Assembly: GCF_004345325.1 (NCBI RefSeq)
Contig: NZ_SLVJ01000007.1
Span: forward strand, 62,001-126,000
Direction: 5' to 3'
Length of the DNA: 64,000 nt
DNA from: Acinetobacter calcoaceticus
GTDB taxonomy: Bacteria; Pseudomonadota; Gammaproteobacteria; Pseudomonadales; Moraxellaceae
This document shows, one piece after another, positions 48,124 through 60,217 of the stretch. How positions within the stretch are numbered: position 1 is the first letter of the stretch; each line of letters opens with the position of its first letter. Both the position numbers and the translations under genes were made by a program. The notes under the pieces are model-generated. The model was not told where the DNA came from. It made no database searches and saw nothing but the letters and a program-made list of their open reading frames with translations.

Positions 48124-49187
48124 GCCTGAGGCCCTCCATGCGCCGCCCATTCACGGCGTAGCGGATAATGTTTTCTCAAATGATCAAATGCCGCCTGCTC
48201 CACGACCCCGTTTTTAAGGCAAGCACGTAAGGCAGCATCATCGCTGGCAATATCGTAGATCTGCTTCAAATGTAGTCCTAGCCCCGCCTTGAGATCGGCT
48301 GAGTTGAGTAAGGGCTCGGCCTCAGGCAATTGACTCCGAAAATCTTTGTCTGCTGGCAAGGCAAAAGCATCACAAAAAGCGTTATAGATCATTTGTGTGC
48401 CACGTGCTTTACCTTCTAAGCTATAACCCGCGATATGTGGTGTTGCCAATTGAAGTAGATTCAACAGCGTCGCAGAGATCACAGGTTCATGCTCAAAGAC
48501 ATCCAAGACCACAGCGCGTCCAGTACCTTGAATATCGGCAATCAAGGCCTGTTCTTCGATCACAGGACCCCGCGCTGAATTAATCAGTAGCGCCCGATCT
48601 TTGAGTTGTGCCAAGGTGGTTGCATTGAGCAAATGATGCGTTGGATAAGGCCCTGTTTGGGTCAAAGGCACATGCAAAGACAAGGCATCAGCGCGACTGA
48701 GTACAGTGGCTAGATCTGCTTGCTCGATATGATGATGTTGCACCAAGGGATCATAACCAATCACAGACCAACCCATCAGAGTGGCCATGGCTGCCAATCG
48801 ACTGCCAACATTGCCTAGGCCGACAATCCCCAGGCAAAATTCCGCACCTTGATGTAAGACTTGTGGTTGTAAATGCAAGATCGCGCTAATCACATATTCA
48901 GCGACAGCTTGTGCATTACAGCCTGCAGCATTTGACCATACAATATCCTGCGCAGCCAACGCCGCTTGGTCTAGATGGTCAGTACCGATGGTGGCGCTGC
49001 CAACGAATTTCAGCTCAGTATTTTCAATCAAAGCATGATTGACTTGAGTCACAGAACGCACCAATAACACTTCAGCATCCTGTACATCAGGCTGAGTCAG
49101 ATGTCGCCCAGCAACATGATGGATCTTGCCAAATTCAGCAAAGAAATATTCGGTCAGTGCCAGATTTTCATCTGCAACAATGTTCAT
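48120..49187 (-). CDS. pdxB: Erythronate-4-phosphate dehydrogenase
   Basis: Second step of the DXP-independent branch to vitamin B6. 355 residues from the ATG at 49187 (MNIVADENLALTEYFF); the frame extends to 49259 but only this start matches the family. D-2-hydroxyacid dehydrogenase fold with LGIVGLGNVGSRLA (NAD), NSARGPVIEE (Arg), VFEHEP and TPHIAGYSLEGK (His), plus the PdxB-only C-terminal dimerisation domain (about 285-355). Head of the pdxB-epmA unit. Same pathway as pdxJ. Confidence 0.96.
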   Translation of the reverse strand: MNIVADENLALTEYFFAEFGKIHHVAGRHLTQPDVQDAEVLLVRSVTQVNHALIENTELKFVGSATIGTDHLDQAALAAQDIVWSNAAGCNAQAVAEYVISAILHLQPQVLHQGAEFCLGIVGLGNVGSRLAAMATLMGWSVIGYDPLVQHHHIEQADLATVLSRADALSLHVPLTQTGPYPTHHLLNATTLAQLKDRALLINSARGPVIEEQALIADIQGTGRAVVLDVFEHEPVISATLLNLLQLATPHIAGYSLEGKARGTQMIYNAFCDAFALPADKDFRSQLPEAEPLLNSADLKAGLGLHLKQIYDIASDDAALRACLKNGVVEQAAFDHLRKHYPLRREWAAHGGPQA

Positions 49188-49350
49188 AAGCCATCTCAAA
49201 TTTTGGATGACATTATCATAACGTTTTGTGGTAGAACTGACCATGTAAAGGCCAGACAAAAATCATGCACACCGTGTACAGCATGCATGGATGGCAAAAT
49301 AATCAACGTCAATCAAGCATTAGGCATGATCTTCGGATGAGTTACTTAGG

Positions 49351-50214
49351 CTATTCGACTAGCAAGTCTTTCGGATCAATATCTGCACCATAAACAGGTT
49401 TCAGTGTTTTCTCATAGGCTTGCTGGATCACACCTTCTTTGCTTAGTTTTTGCAAATCCTGATTCAGCCAATCTAATAATGCTTGATCACCTTTTTTCAC
49501 TGCAGGCGCAATAAAATCTTGCGCACCTAAGCTGGTCACCCCTACTGTATAATTTGGATTCTCTTTGGCCCACGCTAGTACCAATAGGTTGTCATGTGCC
49601 AATGCCACACCTCGACCATCTTTCAATGCATCAAAGGTTTCGGTATTTTGCTCAAATTTAAGCAACTTAATATCAGGATGTTGCTTACTAAAGAAACTGT
49701 CTGCAGTGGTACCCTTATTGACCAACAACACTTTGTCTTTGAGTTGAGCCACATCGGTAATCGGTTGATTTTTAGGTGATACCACGCCCAATGCCACTTT
49801 CAGATACGGCTGAGCAAAATCAACCACTTCTTTACGTTCAGGGGTAACAGTGAAATTGGCAAAGATAATATCAACCTTATTGGCCTTAAGATATTCCACT
49901 CGATTGGCGGCTTCAGTCAGTACAAATTCGACCTTGTTTTCATCGCCAAGCAGATCCTTAGCAACATGTTTGGCGATTTCTACATCAAAACCTTGGTTTT
50001 TACCCTGTTCATCTAAGTAACCAAATGGTGGCTTATCACTAAACACCCCGATCCGCACCACACCATTTTTTTTGATCCGCTCTAGACTCGATGAGGGTTC
50101 TGCTGCCGCAGCGCTCTTATCGTCTTTGCCGCTAGGTTGGCAGGCAACAAGACCCATACTCAGCAGTGCAGTGGCCAAGATATATTTTAATTTATCGATT
50201 TGAATGCTATGCAT
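49351..50214 (-). CDS. Amino-acid ABC transporter substrate-binding lipoprotein
   Basis: Family-3 periplasmic binding protein. 287 residues from the ATG at 50214 (MHSIQIDKLKYILATALLS); lipobox LVAC with the Cys at 25, then RIKKNGVVRIGVFSDKPPFGYLD, FTVTPERKEVVDFAQPYL and LLVNKGTTADSFF. The class binds polar or acidic amino acids (PEB1-type), exact ligand unknown. Last gene of the importer operon; the open frame runs on to overlap the ATPase gene, but the lipoprotein start is clear. Confidence 0.92.
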   Translation of the reverse strand: MHSIQIDKLKYILATALLSMGLVACQPSGKDDKSAAAAEPSSSLERIKKNGVVRIGVFSDKPPFGYLDEQGKNQGFDVEIAKHVAKDLLGDENKVEFVLTEAANRVEYLKANKVDIIFANFTVTPERKEVVDFAQPYLKVALGVVSPKNQPITDVAQLKDKVLLVNKGTTADSFFSKQHPDIKLLKFEQNTETFDALKDGRGVALAHDNLLVLAWAKENPNYTVGVTSLGAQDFIAPAVKKGDQALLDWLNQDLQKLSKEGVIQQAYEKTLKPVYGADIDPKDLLVE

Positions 50215-50300
50215 AGTTGTTCTACCTTTTAATAAATTCACCAAGAAACCACAAGTGGCTGCCGATACATCGAATTGACCTGAATACCTTAGATACAGGA

Positions 50301-51032
50301 TCAATACGACAACATATTTAAAAATGCTTTGGCACGTTCAGTCTGTGGCTGTTTAAAAAACTGTGCTGGTGCTGCTTGTTCTATAATTTTGCCTTGATCC
50401 ATAAAAATGATCCGATCTGCGACTTTGGCAGCGAAGGACATTTCATGTGTGACGATCAACATGGTCATACCTGCCTGAGCTAACTCCAACACCACATCCA
50501 ATACCTCACGGACCATTTCAGGATCTAAGGCCGCAGTAATTTCATCAAATAACATCACTTTGGGCTGCATGATTAAGGAACGCACGATGGCAATCCGCTG
50601 CTTTTGCCCCCCTGACAACTGTCGCGGATAATCCAATTTCCGTTCATATAATCCAACGCGTTTTAACAATTGATCCGCCATATTTTCAGCTTCATCACGT
50701 TGGCGTTTTTGTACTTTTAAAGGTCCGAGCAAGATATTGTCGATGACATTTTTGTGGCCAAACAGTTCGTAGTTTTGAAATACCATTCCGATCTGCTGGC
50801 GTACTTGAGTCCATGCAAGGTCTTGTCCCAATATGCCTAAACCGTCCAGATGGATGTGCCCTGATTGGATCTGCTCCAAACCATTTAAACAACGTAATAA
50901 GGTGCTTTTGCCACAACCCGATGGACCGAGGATCACCAACACTTCACCTTGTTCTACCTCTAAATCAATACCTTTTAAAATATGACTTTGCGCAAAAGAT
51001 TTCTGTAAATTATGTATCGTTAAAAGCGCCAT
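50301..51032 (-). CDS. Amino-acid ABC transporter ATP-binding protein
   Basis: 243-residue GlnQ-like ATPase: Walker [16 protein letters not shown]-loop VFQNYELF, signature [15 protein letters not shown], Walker [14 protein letters not shown] and switch His in VTHEMSFA. Drives the importer made with the two permeases and the binding lipoprotein. Lies 3 bp after the first-listed permease gene. Confidence 0.96.
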   Translation of the reverse strand: MALLTIHNLQKSFAQSHILKGIDLEVEQGEVLVILGPSGCGKSTLLRCLNGLEQIQSGHIHLDGLGILGQDLAWTQVRQQIGMVFQNYELFGHKNVIDNILLGPLKVQKRQRDEAENMADQLLKRVGLYERKLDYPRQLSGGQKQRIAIVRSLIMQPKVMLFDEITAALDPEMVREVLDVVLELAQAGMTMLIVTHEMSFAAKVADRIIFMDQGKIIEQAAPAQFFKQPQTERAKAFLNMLSY

Positions 51033-51035
51033 GAC

Positions 51036-51701
51036 TTACTCCCATTTTTTCTCAAGGTAGACCGATAAGCGAGTCAGTGGATAACAGAGTAGAAAGTATA
51101 AAATAAAAATAAAGCCGTAGATCCAGAGCGAGGCACTAGGCACAGTCAAAATGGAATTTTCAATGATTTGCTGACCGACCTTGATCAGCTCAACCACACC
51201 GATCAATACGGCTAAAGCACTGGTTTTAATCATGCGGGTAAATAAATTAATCGCTGAGGGTGTGACTCGTTTTAAACTTTGCGGAAAAATCACGTAGATC
51301 AGCGTCTGCAAATGGCTTAGTCCCAAGGCATAGGCGGAATCACGCTGTTGTCGATCAATCGAGGTGATGGCTGCACGGACCAAGTCGCCCATTTCAGCAG
51401 TGCCCCACAGCACAAAGACCACGATTGATACCGTGACGGCTGACCAGTGCCAATCGAACCATGTCGCGAAACCAAAATAAAAGATGAACAGCAATACCAA
51501 AATGGGAATGACCCGCATAGATTCCAGATAGACTCTGCACAGCCCACGCAGCAAGAGATGCCGCGAGGTCATGACAACGCCAAATACCGTGCCAAACAGC
51601 GCAGAAAAAAACACCGAAAGCATGGCAATTTTTGCAGTCACCCAGAGCCCTTGCATCAAGCGCTGCATATGGTTGGCTTGAAATAAATAATCAAACTCCA
51701 T
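51036..51701 (-). CDS. Amino-acid ABC transporter permease (second)
   Basis: 221 residues, HisMQ-type permease with five or six membrane helices and the EAA loop DSAYALGLSHLQTLIYVIFPQSL where the helical coupling segment meets the ATPase. Overlaps the preceding permease gene by 11 nt. Heterodimerises with it. Confidence 0.93.
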   Translation of the reverse strand: MEFDYLFQANHMQRLMQGLWVTAKIAMLSVFFSALFGTVFGVVMTSRHLLLRGLCRVYLESMRVIPILVLLFIFYFGFATWFDWHWSAVTVSIVVFVLWGTAEMGDLVRAAITSIDRQQRDSAYALGLSHLQTLIYVIFPQSLKRVTPSAINLFTRMIKTSALAVLIGVVELIKVGQQIIENSILTVPSASLWIYGFIFILYFLLCYPLTRLSVYLEKKWE

Positions 51702-52350
51702 GGCTCCCCCGACGGCTTCGGTATTCCAAATAACTGATGCAGAATGACATCGGAAGCAAAATGATCAGATAAGACATCACCAACAAAAACAACGCTTCGG
51801 TGGTTTTATAGTCCATTCCGATCAAGTCTTTTGTGACAAATAACAGTTCAACCACAGCAATGGCGCTGATGACTGAACTTTCTTTAACTAGAAACAAGCA
51901 GTTAGCACCAATCGCAGGTATAGAAATCGAGAGTGCTTGAGGCAACACCACATGGAAAAACAATTGCTGTTGACTGAGTCCAATGCTCAGTCCAGCATCC
52001 AGTTGGGCTTTGGCAACAGACTGGATCCCCGCTCTGAAGGCTTCAGCCATATAACTGCCGCCCAAAAAACTCAGTCCGATCACACCACAACTAAAGCCAT
52101 CGAGCTTAATACCCAGTTTGGGTAAGCCGTAATATAAAAAGAACAGTTGAATGAGCAGCGGTGTATTACGAGAAACTTCAATATAAACCTGAGCCAGACG
52201 CTGTACGCCTATAATCCGATAATTGATCACGATACTGCAGAATAGTCCGATTAATATCGCCAAGACGATACTGATCAAAGACAACTGTAAGGTGGTCAGT
52301 GTGGCATGAAAAAACTGCGGTAAAACGCTGTAGATATAGGTCCAATTCAC
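51691..52350 (-). CDS. Amino-acid ABC transporter permease (first)
   Basis: 219 residues, HisMQ-type: N-terminal helices, VYIEVSRNTPLLIQLFFLYYG and the EAA loop DAGLSIGLSQQQLFFHVVLPQAL. First gene of the importer operon permease-permease-ATPase-lipoprotein, all read on the minus strand from 52.35 to 49.35 kb. Confidence 0.93.
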   Translation of the reverse strand: MNWTYIYSVLPQFFHATLTTLQLSLISIVLAILIGLFCSIVINYRIIGVQRLAQVYIEVSRNTPLLIQLFFLYYGLPKLGIKLDGFSCGVIGLSFLGGSYMAEAFRAGIQSVAKAQLDAGLSIGLSQQQLFFHVVLPQALSISIPAIGANCLFLVKESSVISAIAVVELLFVTKDLIGMDYKTTEALFLLVMSYLIILLPMSFCISYLEYRSRRGSHGV

Positions 52351-52503
52351 TTGCAGTTCCAGATTTAATTTCGGTGATAAAATGAGTTAGTCAGTTGTAA
52401 AATTTGTTTTACAGTGTATTCGTCAGTTAAAATTTTCAGAACTAATATTCACAGCTAAGCTTTGCTTAAATGAGTTGATTGATTTTTTGGATTTATTGTT
52501 GGT

Positions 52504-52535
52504 GCAACGGATCAATCTAGTGATCAATCCGTTGC
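52504..52535. repeat. Inverted repeat (9-bp arms) upstream of the importer operon
   Basis: GCAACGGAT / ATCCGTTGC around a 14-bp centre that itself contains a second GATCAATC. No T-run on either side. Confidence 0.75.
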
Positions 52536-52560
52536 GTTGATTGAGCTGAACTGATATTTA

Positions 52561-52598
52561 GGCCTATTGACAATACATCAATCAATTGTCAACAGGCC
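52561..52598. repeat. Inverted repeat (14-bp arms) at the end of the IS630-like ORF
   Basis: GGCCTATTGACAAT / ATTGTCAACAGGCC with one mismatch and a 10-bp centre; the stop codon TAG of the neighbouring ORF directly adjoins the right arm. It lacks a T-run, so it looks more like an element end or processing hairpin than a terminator. Confidence 0.8.
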
Positions 52599-52970
52599 CT
52601 AATGTTGAGCGTCTTCAGATGAAGTTTTTTCTGGAAATGATTTCCAATCAATACGTTGCATCGCACGCCTTAGCCCCGAATAACTGATACTTTCACCAAA
52701 ATGTTGCTGATAAAGTGGTAACAGTTGTTTGAGGGTTTGAAACTCAGTGTGTTCAACAAAATGCTGAAAGGCTTGTAAGTTTTGTAGTTTTGGCGCTGGC
52801 CCGCGGCGCCATTGCGGTTGTTCTAATTGGCCAGTTTCGGTTTTTAATTTGATCCAATCATCCAATGTGGATCGTGCAATATTGAAATGTCGGCAGACTT
52901 TGCTTTTATTGCCCATGAGTTCATAAGCGTTGAGCACACGCTCACGCAAGTCAGTTGAAAGTACGGCCAT
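52599..52970 (-). CDS. IS630-type transposase first ORF (orphan, helix-turn-helix)
   Basis: 123 residues: TDLRERVLNAYELMGNKSKV-CRHFNIARSTLDDWIKL is the helix-turn-helix of IS630/Tc1-type transposases, followed by GPAPKL and a second helical DNA-binding region (YSGLRRAMQRIDW). The catalytic DDE part that should follow by a second ORF or frameshift is missing: the gene ends in an inverted repeat and then the importer promoter region. So an element remnant, or a small DNA-binding protein kept by the host. The reading frame is intact with ATG at 52970. Confidence 0.78.
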   Translation of the reverse strand: MAVLSTDLRERVLNAYELMGNKSKVCRHFNIARSTLDDWIKLKTETGQLEQPQWRRGPAPKLQNLQAFQHFVEHTEFQTLKQLLPLYQQHFGESISYSGLRRAMQRIDWKSFPEKTSSEDAQH

Positions 52971-54671
<1,701 letters not shown>

Positions 54672-54698
54672 GCTGTGGTCCGTTGACCGTTAAATACC

Positions 54699-54739
54699 CA
54701 GCAACAAATAACCGCCTCTAGGGCGGTTTTTTGTTGCTG
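54699..54739. terminator. Bidirectional terminator after argG
   Basis: Long stem CAGCAACAAATAACCGCC / GGCGGTTTTTTGTTGCTG around TCTAG, with the GC core ACCGCC / GGCGGT and U-rich 3' arm. Between convergent genes. Confidence 0.92.
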
Positions 54740-54799
54740 ATCATATGCAATCAAGCAGCACAGATCATCAAGCTCGGTCTAAGCAGGTCTAAGCCTGAA

Positions 54800-55828
54800 T
54801 TACTCTAAGAACTTCACCACCACGCCAGATTGCACCTTACGGCCCAAGTCATTGGCATCCCAGTTGGTCAGACGGATACAACCATGTGATGCCGTTTTAG
54901 AGATCAATGAAGGGTTCGGTGTTCCATGAATACCAAAAGTTGGTTTGCTTAAAGCAATCCAGATATTGCCCACAGGGCCATTGGGTCCTGGCGGTAAAGC
55001 CAGACTTTGTTTATTGTTGCCCTGTACAAAGTTTTTCGGAGAGTAACCGTACACTGGGTTCGGCGCCACCTTGACCACGGTATGACTCCCCTTCGGTGAA
55101 GGCGTTGCCGTTCCACCAATGGTCGCTGGAAAAGCGCCAATCATACGATTTTGTGAGTTAAACAAATACAATTGTCGCGCGCCCTTATGAGCCACGATCA
55201 ATGCCACATCGTTGGGTAAATCATTGCGCACATTCGGCACGATCAGACTTTGACCGACTTTATTAAAGTTGGCTTTGGGATTGAGTTGACGTAAAAATGC
55301 TTCATCCAGATGAAATTTTTCCGCCAACATTTCGCTGACGCGTGTGTAATACAAACCGGGCATCTTGGCCTGCAACGCATAGTTGCGTGGAATGCTTTTG
55401 GCATACGGCCCCTTTAGGTCTTCGGCAGTGATTTGGTAATTGGTGAACGCGGGTTGGCGTTGTGTATTGACCAACTGATTCCATGTTTGCTGAGTCAATT
55501 CACCTGTAGGTGCAAAACCCTGCATCTGCTGATAGGCCGATATGGCTTTAAGGAAATTTTTACCGCTGGTACCGTCAATTGCTCCAGGTGAAGCATGTGA
55601 ATTATTAAGCATCACTTGTGCTCTGGCATAAGCTGGATATTGCCCTTTACCTAGATTATTCGACCATACCGCATTGTTAATCGTGTCCAAACTCCATACT
55701 GATGCAGCAACTGTAGTGGCTGCAGCGGGTTGTGCTGCAGGCGCTGGGTTTTGCTTCACAGCAAAGGCAGGTGCATTGAAGAACATCAGACTGAGCAGGC
55801 AAATAAGATTGATTTGATGCTGACCCAT
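54800..55828 (-). CDS. L,D-transpeptidase (YkuD family)
   Basis: Periplasmic enzyme for peptidoglycan 3-3 cross-links or lipoprotein attachment. 342 residues from the ATG at 55828; signal peptide with cut after FAFA. A peptidoglycan-binding-like region (about 70-130: SGKNFLKAISAYQQMQGF), a LysM-like stretch (about 165-205: RVSEMLAEKFHLDEAFLRQLNP) and the YkuD domain with GIHGTP and the catalytic SHGCIRLTN (Cys about 315). A. baumannii relies on such enzymes when lacking LOS; specific paralogue not assigned. Confidence 0.93.
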   Translation of the reverse strand: MGQHQINLICLLSLMFFNAPAFAVKQNPAPAAQPAAATTVAASVWSLDTINNAVWSNNLGKGQYPAYARAQVMLNNSHASPGAIDGTSGKNFLKAISAYQQMQGFAPTGELTQQTWNQLVNTQRQPAFTNYQITAEDLKGPYAKSIPRNYALQAKMPGLYYTRVSEMLAEKFHLDEAFLRQLNPKANFNKVGQSLIVPNVRNDLPNDVALIVAHKGARQLYLFNSQNRMIGAFPATIGGTATPSPKGSHTVVKVAPNPVYGYSPKNFVQGNNKQSLALPPGPNGPVGNIWIALSKPTFGIHGTPNPSLISKTASHGCIRLTNWDANDLGRKVQSGVVVKFLE

Positions 55829-55982
55829 AAAATTTCTCAAAAAAAAAATGATTTTAAATAAGCGTGCTAAAGATGAAAATTTCGACGATTTCTAATCTTT
55901 AAAGTTTGATTATTGTAAGTCTAATTGTTAATATTTTGTTGAATATCATAAAAATAATTTGAATTTATTGGAGCTTGAAGTC

Positions 55983-56009
55983 AAAAAAGCCCCATTATTA
56001 ATGGGGCTT
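55983..56009 (-). terminator. Terminator of the DegP-like gene
   Basis: 11-bp stem AAGCCCCATTA / TAATGGGGCTT with a 1-nt centre (loop will open), followed by six T on the minus strand, 40 bp past the stop. Confidence 0.88.
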
Positions 56010-56047
56010 GGACTGGAACCATGGCGATCATTTAGTGCAGCATAAGA

Positions 56048-57439
56048 TTACTGAATGCGCAGTCCAATCATTGCAGGTTGACCTTCACGGACGATGCCCA
56101 CACGCGCAACAGTATCTTTTTTCAACTCAGACACTGCATCGACAAAATCGTTTGGATTGGCAATTTTCTTGTTATTGATCTGTGTGATCACATCCCCAGG
56201 CAAGATTTTCGATTGCGCTGCCAGACCACCGCGCGCCACATCTTGAATCAATACCCCACCTTTGATGTTTAGACGTGATTTTTCAACATCACTTAAGCCA
56301 CGAATAGCTACGCCCAAGACAGGTCCTTTTTTCGCAGCATTTGCGCCTGCAGTGGTTCCATCTTTAGCAGGCGTGTCATCTGGAGCAAGGGTTAAGGTGG
56401 CCTCGATTACTCTTGGCTTATCATCACGCAACACTTCTAACTGAATTTTTTGATTCGGTGTAGTGCGATTGAGAAAGTTAAGCAAGTCACTGGTCCGTGA
56501 AATCGGCGTACCATTAAACTTCATGATCACATCGCCCGCTTTATAACCGGCTTTCTCTGCGGGTGAACCTGGTGCGATTTGGGTGATCAATGAACCTTCT
56601 GGTTTCGGGAGTTTATACGCTTCAGCTAGATTACGATCGATATCTTGTAACATCACGCCTAGATAAGAACGGGTCACTTTACCGGTTTTTTTCAACTGAT
56701 CTGCAACATCCATGGCCACATCGATCGGGATCGAGAAAGACAAGCCCATATAACCACCTGTCCCACTGAAAATACGAGAGTTCACCCCAACCACTTGACC
56801 TTGCTGGTTAAACAGTGGTCCGCCTGAGTTACCAGGATTCAAAGCCACATCTGTTTGAATAAACGGAACTGAAGTCTCCCCCATCATATTACGAGATTTG
56901 GCACTGACAATACCGGCGGAGGCCGAATAATCAAATCCAAACGGTGAACCAATGGCGAGTACCGGCTGACCCACTTTCAGTTGATCCATATTTCCCGTAG
57001 TCAACGAAGGATAGTTCTGTCCTTCAACTTTGAGCAAGGCAACATCTGTTCGCGCATCACTACCGATGACTTTGGCATCAATTTCACGACGGTCATTCAA
57101 CATAATCGTGACTTTACTCGCATTTTCAACCACATGGTGATTGGTCAATAGATAGCCATCTTTAGTAATGAAAAATGCACTTCCATAACCGGTTTTTTCT
57201 TGCGGTATCCGCTGCTCTGGAATAACAATTTGGTTGCCAAAAAAACGTTTTAAAATTTCTGGAACTTGCTGCTGTAATAACTCTTCTTGGGTCATTTTCT
57301 TGACCACATTGACGCTCACCACAGCAGGGCCAACTTGTTCTACCAGATTTGAGAAATCCACTGGTGACGCGGCCTGAGTTTGAGCGGTCACTACAAACAC
57401 AACCGCACAGATTCCCTTTTGTAGATATTGACTATTCAT
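56048..57439 (-). CDS. Periplasmic serine protease, DegP/MucD type
   Basis: Envelope quality-control protease/chaperone. 463 residues from the ATG at 57439 (a GTG at 57454 adds five). Signal peptide cut after TQA; catalytic triad LLTNHHVV (His), DARTDVALLKV (Asp) and NPGNSGGPLF (Ser); two PDZ domains (about 260-350 and 375-460). Gene order with divergent nadB is like mucD/nadB of Pseudomonas, which supports MucD rather than enteric DegP, but no algU-mucAB precedes it. Confidence 0.95.
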   Translation of the reverse strand: MNSQYLQKGICAVVFVVTAQTQAASPVDFSNLVEQVGPAVVSVNVVKKMTQEELLQQQVPEILKRFFGNQIVIPEQRIPQEKTGYGSAFFITKDGYLLTNHHVVENASKVTIMLNDRREIDAKVIGSDARTDVALLKVEGQNYPSLTTGNMDQLKVGQPVLAIGSPFGFDYSASAGIVSAKSRNMMGETSVPFIQTDVALNPGNSGGPLFNQQGQVVGVNSRIFSGTGGYMGLSFSIPIDVAMDVADQLKKTGKVTRSYLGVMLQDIDRNLAEAYKLPKPEGSLITQIAPGSPAEKAGYKAGDVIMKFNGTPISRTSDLLNFLNRTTPNQKIQLEVLRDDKPRVIEATLTLAPDDTPAKDGTTAGANAAKKGPVLGVAIRGLSDVEKSRLNIKGGVLIQDVARGGLAAQSKILPGDVITQINNKKIANPNDFVDAVSELKKDTVARVGIVREGQPAMIGLRIQ

Positions 57440-57673
57440 GAACAACGAACTCACAAATGATTATTTTGATCAAAAAACGTTGTAGCATATTAATCTGAAT
57501 TGGAACGTAAATAAATGTTTCTATATTTTTATAAAACAAGATCTTATTCTGAATTCATTGGTTTTTCCCCACCAATCTGCTCAATTCTATTCTACTAAAA
57601 TGATCAAGGCTGATATCACTTGAAATTTTCTTAAAAAAAGAGTGTTATGAACGGACTTTTTTCAAATTAGCTG

Positions 57674-59326
57674 ATGGACATGTCTAATTTAAACAAAACA
57701 CATTGTTTTGATGTGATTATTGTGGGAAGTGGTGGTGCTGGGCTCAGCCTTGCCTTGTCATTACCAGCGCATTTTAACATTGCGGTATTGGCAAAATCAC
57801 ACCTCACAGATGCCAGTACCTATTATGCTCAAGGTGGGGTGGCTGCGGTATTGGATCAAACGGACTCTATTCAACAACATATTGATGACACTATGATTGC
57901 AGGGGTGCAATTATGTGAATTAGAAGCTGTACAACAGACAGTATTGGGCGGAAAAGCTTCGGTCGATTTCTTATTACAACAAGGCGTTGCTTTTACCTTA
58001 GACCAAGATCAACAATTACATCTTACCCGTGAAGGCGGTCACTCGCAGCGGCGTATTATCCATGCGGCCGATGCCACAGGCAAAGCAATCTCGACCACCT
58101 TGGTACAGCGCGCTCAAGAAAAGTCCAATATTCAGATCTTTGAAAATTTCATCGCCATCGATGTCATTACCCGTGCCAAACTGGGCCAAACTGAATTGCC
58201 CAATCAAGCTTTGGGTCTATACGCCCTTGATGAAAAAAATGCCCAAGTGCATACCTTCTTAGCCCCCTTTACCGCCCTGGCTTGTGGCGGTGCGATGAAA
58301 GCTTACCTCTATACCTCAAACCCAGACATTGCTACTGGGGATGGCATCGCAATGGCCTATCGTGCTGGATGTCGTGTCGCCAATATGGAATTTAATCAAT
58401 TTCATCCAACTTGCCTCTACCATCCTCAAGCACGTTCATTTCTGATCACTGAGGCGATGCGTGGTGAAGGTGCCTACTTGCGCTTACCCAATGGCGAACG
58501 CTTTATGCTGCGCTTTGATGAGCGTGCTGAATTGGCACCAAGGGATGTGGTGGCACGTGCTATTGATTATGAAATTAAACGCTTAGGCATACGTCATGTC
58601 TGGTTGGACATCAGCCATCAACCCGAAGAATTTGTCCGTGAGCACTTCCCGACCCTCTATGCACGTTTGATGGAGTTGGGGATCGACATTACCCAGGACA
58701 TGATTCCAGTCGTGCCCGCAGCACACTATACCTGTGGTGGTGTGATGGTCGATGAACATAGTCAAACCGATCTCAAAGGTCTGTATGCCATTGGTGAAAC
58801 TGCCTATACCGGCTTACATGGTTCAAACCGCATGGCCAGCAACTCCCTGCTCGAATGCTTTGTCTACGGCATGAGCGCGGCAACGCATATACAGCAACAA
58901 CACCAACCACACTTTGAATATCCCCCAATCCCGGCATGGGATACCTCACAAGTCACGGATGCTGATGAAGAAGTGGTGATCTTGCAAAACTGGGATGAAC
59001 TACGCGCCACCATGTGGAACTATGTCGGTATCGTGCGTACCAGCAAACGGCTTGAACGCGCCTTGCACCGTATTGAGATGTTGAAAAAAGAAATTGATGA
59101 ATACTATCAAGGCTACCATGTCAGTAAAAACCTGATTGAACTGCGCAATCTGGTGTTGGTATCTGAAATGATCGTCCGCTGTGCGATGCAACGCAAAGAA
59201 TCTCGTGGCCTGCACTACACCTTGGACTATCCTGAGTTATCGACTGAATTGCGTAGAACGGTGCTCAACCCTACAGATTTTAAAGTTGAAATGCAGTTGG
59301 TCAATCTCCAGGCAAATAACCTTTGA
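57674..59326 (+). CDS. nadB: L-aspartate oxidase
   Basis: FAD enzyme, first step of NAD synthesis: aspartate to iminoaspartate. 550 residues: [16 protein letters not shown] (FAD), [41 protein letters not shown] [28 protein letters not shown] and [15 protein letters not shown]. Start ATG at 57674 (a second at 57680). nadA and nadC are not in the window. Confidence 0.96.
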   Translation: MDMSNLNKTHCFDVIIVGSGGAGLSLALSLPAHFNIAVLAKSHLTDASTYYAQGGVAAVLDQTDSIQQHIDDTMIAGVQLCELEAVQQTVLGGKASVDFLLQQGVAFTLDQDQQLHLTREGGHSQRRIIHAADATGKAISTTLVQRAQEKSNIQIFENFIAIDVITRAKLGQTELPNQALGLYALDEKNAQVHTFLAPFTALACGGAMKAYLYTSNPDIATGDGIAMAYRAGCRVANMEFNQFHPTCLYHPQARSFLITEAMRGEGAYLRLPNGERFMLRFDERAELAPRDVVARAIDYEIKRLGIRHVWLDISHQPEEFVREHFPTLYARLMELGIDITQDMIPVVPAAHYTCGGVMVDEHSQTDLKGLYAIGETAYTGLHGSNRMASNSLLECFVYGMSAATHIQQQHQPHFEYPPIPAWDTSQVTDADEEVVILQNWDELRATMWNYVGIVRTSKRLERALHRIEMLKKEIDEYYQGYHVSKNLIELRNLVLVSEMIVRCAMQRKESRGLHYTLDYPELSTELRRTVLNPTDFKVEMQLVNLQANNL

Positions 59327-59365
59327 ATCAGCGACTCAATCAGCTATAGCAGCGCTTCAGTCGAC

Positions 59366-60217
59366 TTAGGCGCTCAAGCTTGAACCTTGCTGCTGTTCAT
59401 GTTTTGCATCTGGATGCTGTTGATGAAATTTCATATATCTTTTCGGTGACATCAACATCATCTTTTTAAACATCATAATAAATGAAGTATCACTGTCATA
59501 GCTTAGACGATGTGCGATACGTTGCACGGTATCGCCTTCGCTTAACCATTGTAAGGCCAGGATCACATGCAGTTTTTTACGCCATTGATTAATACTCAAT
59601 CGCGTTGCAGCATGAAATGCTCGGGTCATACTACGTTCACTCATACAGCATAGTTGTGCCCATTCGGCCAGAGCATAGTTTTGTTCTGGATGTCTGAGCA
59701 TCGCATCAGTGATTTTTTTCAAGCGTGGATCTTGCGGCATCGGTAGATAAAATGATTGTTTCGGCGCACCCAAAATTTCGTCCATCAAACAACGCATCAA
59801 ACGTTGCTCCTGAGGCAAATGATATTCATGTGGAATCATCTCTGCGCGCAACAACATGGCTTTGAGAAATGCCGTCGTTTGATACATCTGAAAATCATCA
59901 GGGATTTCGATATCGAGTCGGGGGTCCATAAACAGCACGTAGCCAGATGAGTAACCGTAGCTTTTCACTTCATGCGCAGTGAATGCCGGAATCCATAAGG
60001 CACTATTCGGTGGCAATATCCAGATCCCTTGTGCAGTTTCTAGCGTCACCAAACCGGTTAAACAGACCACAAATTGATTTTTTAAATGATGATGCACCCC
60101 AAGCTCCCAATCCGGAATCTGGTCTTGCATCTTAAAAATCACCAAAGGACGATCGAGGGTATCGGCAAAGCAGTGTTCGGCGGGAGTGTGCATGGCTTGC
60201 ATTGAATCTGTGCTCAT
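59366..60217 (-). CDS. AraC-family regulator with cupin N-terminus
   Basis: 283 residues: sensor cupin (about 25-140: LGVHHHLKNQFVVCLTG, PPNSALWIPAFTAHEV) and two C-terminal helix-turn-helix motifs (YALAEWAQLCCMSERSMTRAF and VQRIAHRLSYDSDTSFIMMFK). Of the type that often controls an adjacent transporter or enzyme. Its start overlaps the stop of the preceding small gene by 4 nt, so the small protein is a likely partner. Confidence 0.9.
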   Translation of the reverse strand: MSTDSMQAMHTPAEHCFADTLDRPLVIFKMQDQIPDWELGVHHHLKNQFVVCLTGLVTLETAQGIWILPPNSALWIPAFTAHEVKSYGYSSGYVLFMDPRLDIEIPDDFQMYQTTAFLKAMLLRAEMIPHEYHLPQEQRLMRCLMDEILGAPKQSFYLPMPQDPRLKKITDAMLRHPEQNYALAEWAQLCCMSERSMTRAFHAATRLSINQWRKKLHVILALQWLSEGDTVQRIAHRLSYDSDTSFIMMFKKMMLMSPKRYMKFHQQHPDAKHEQQQGSSLSA

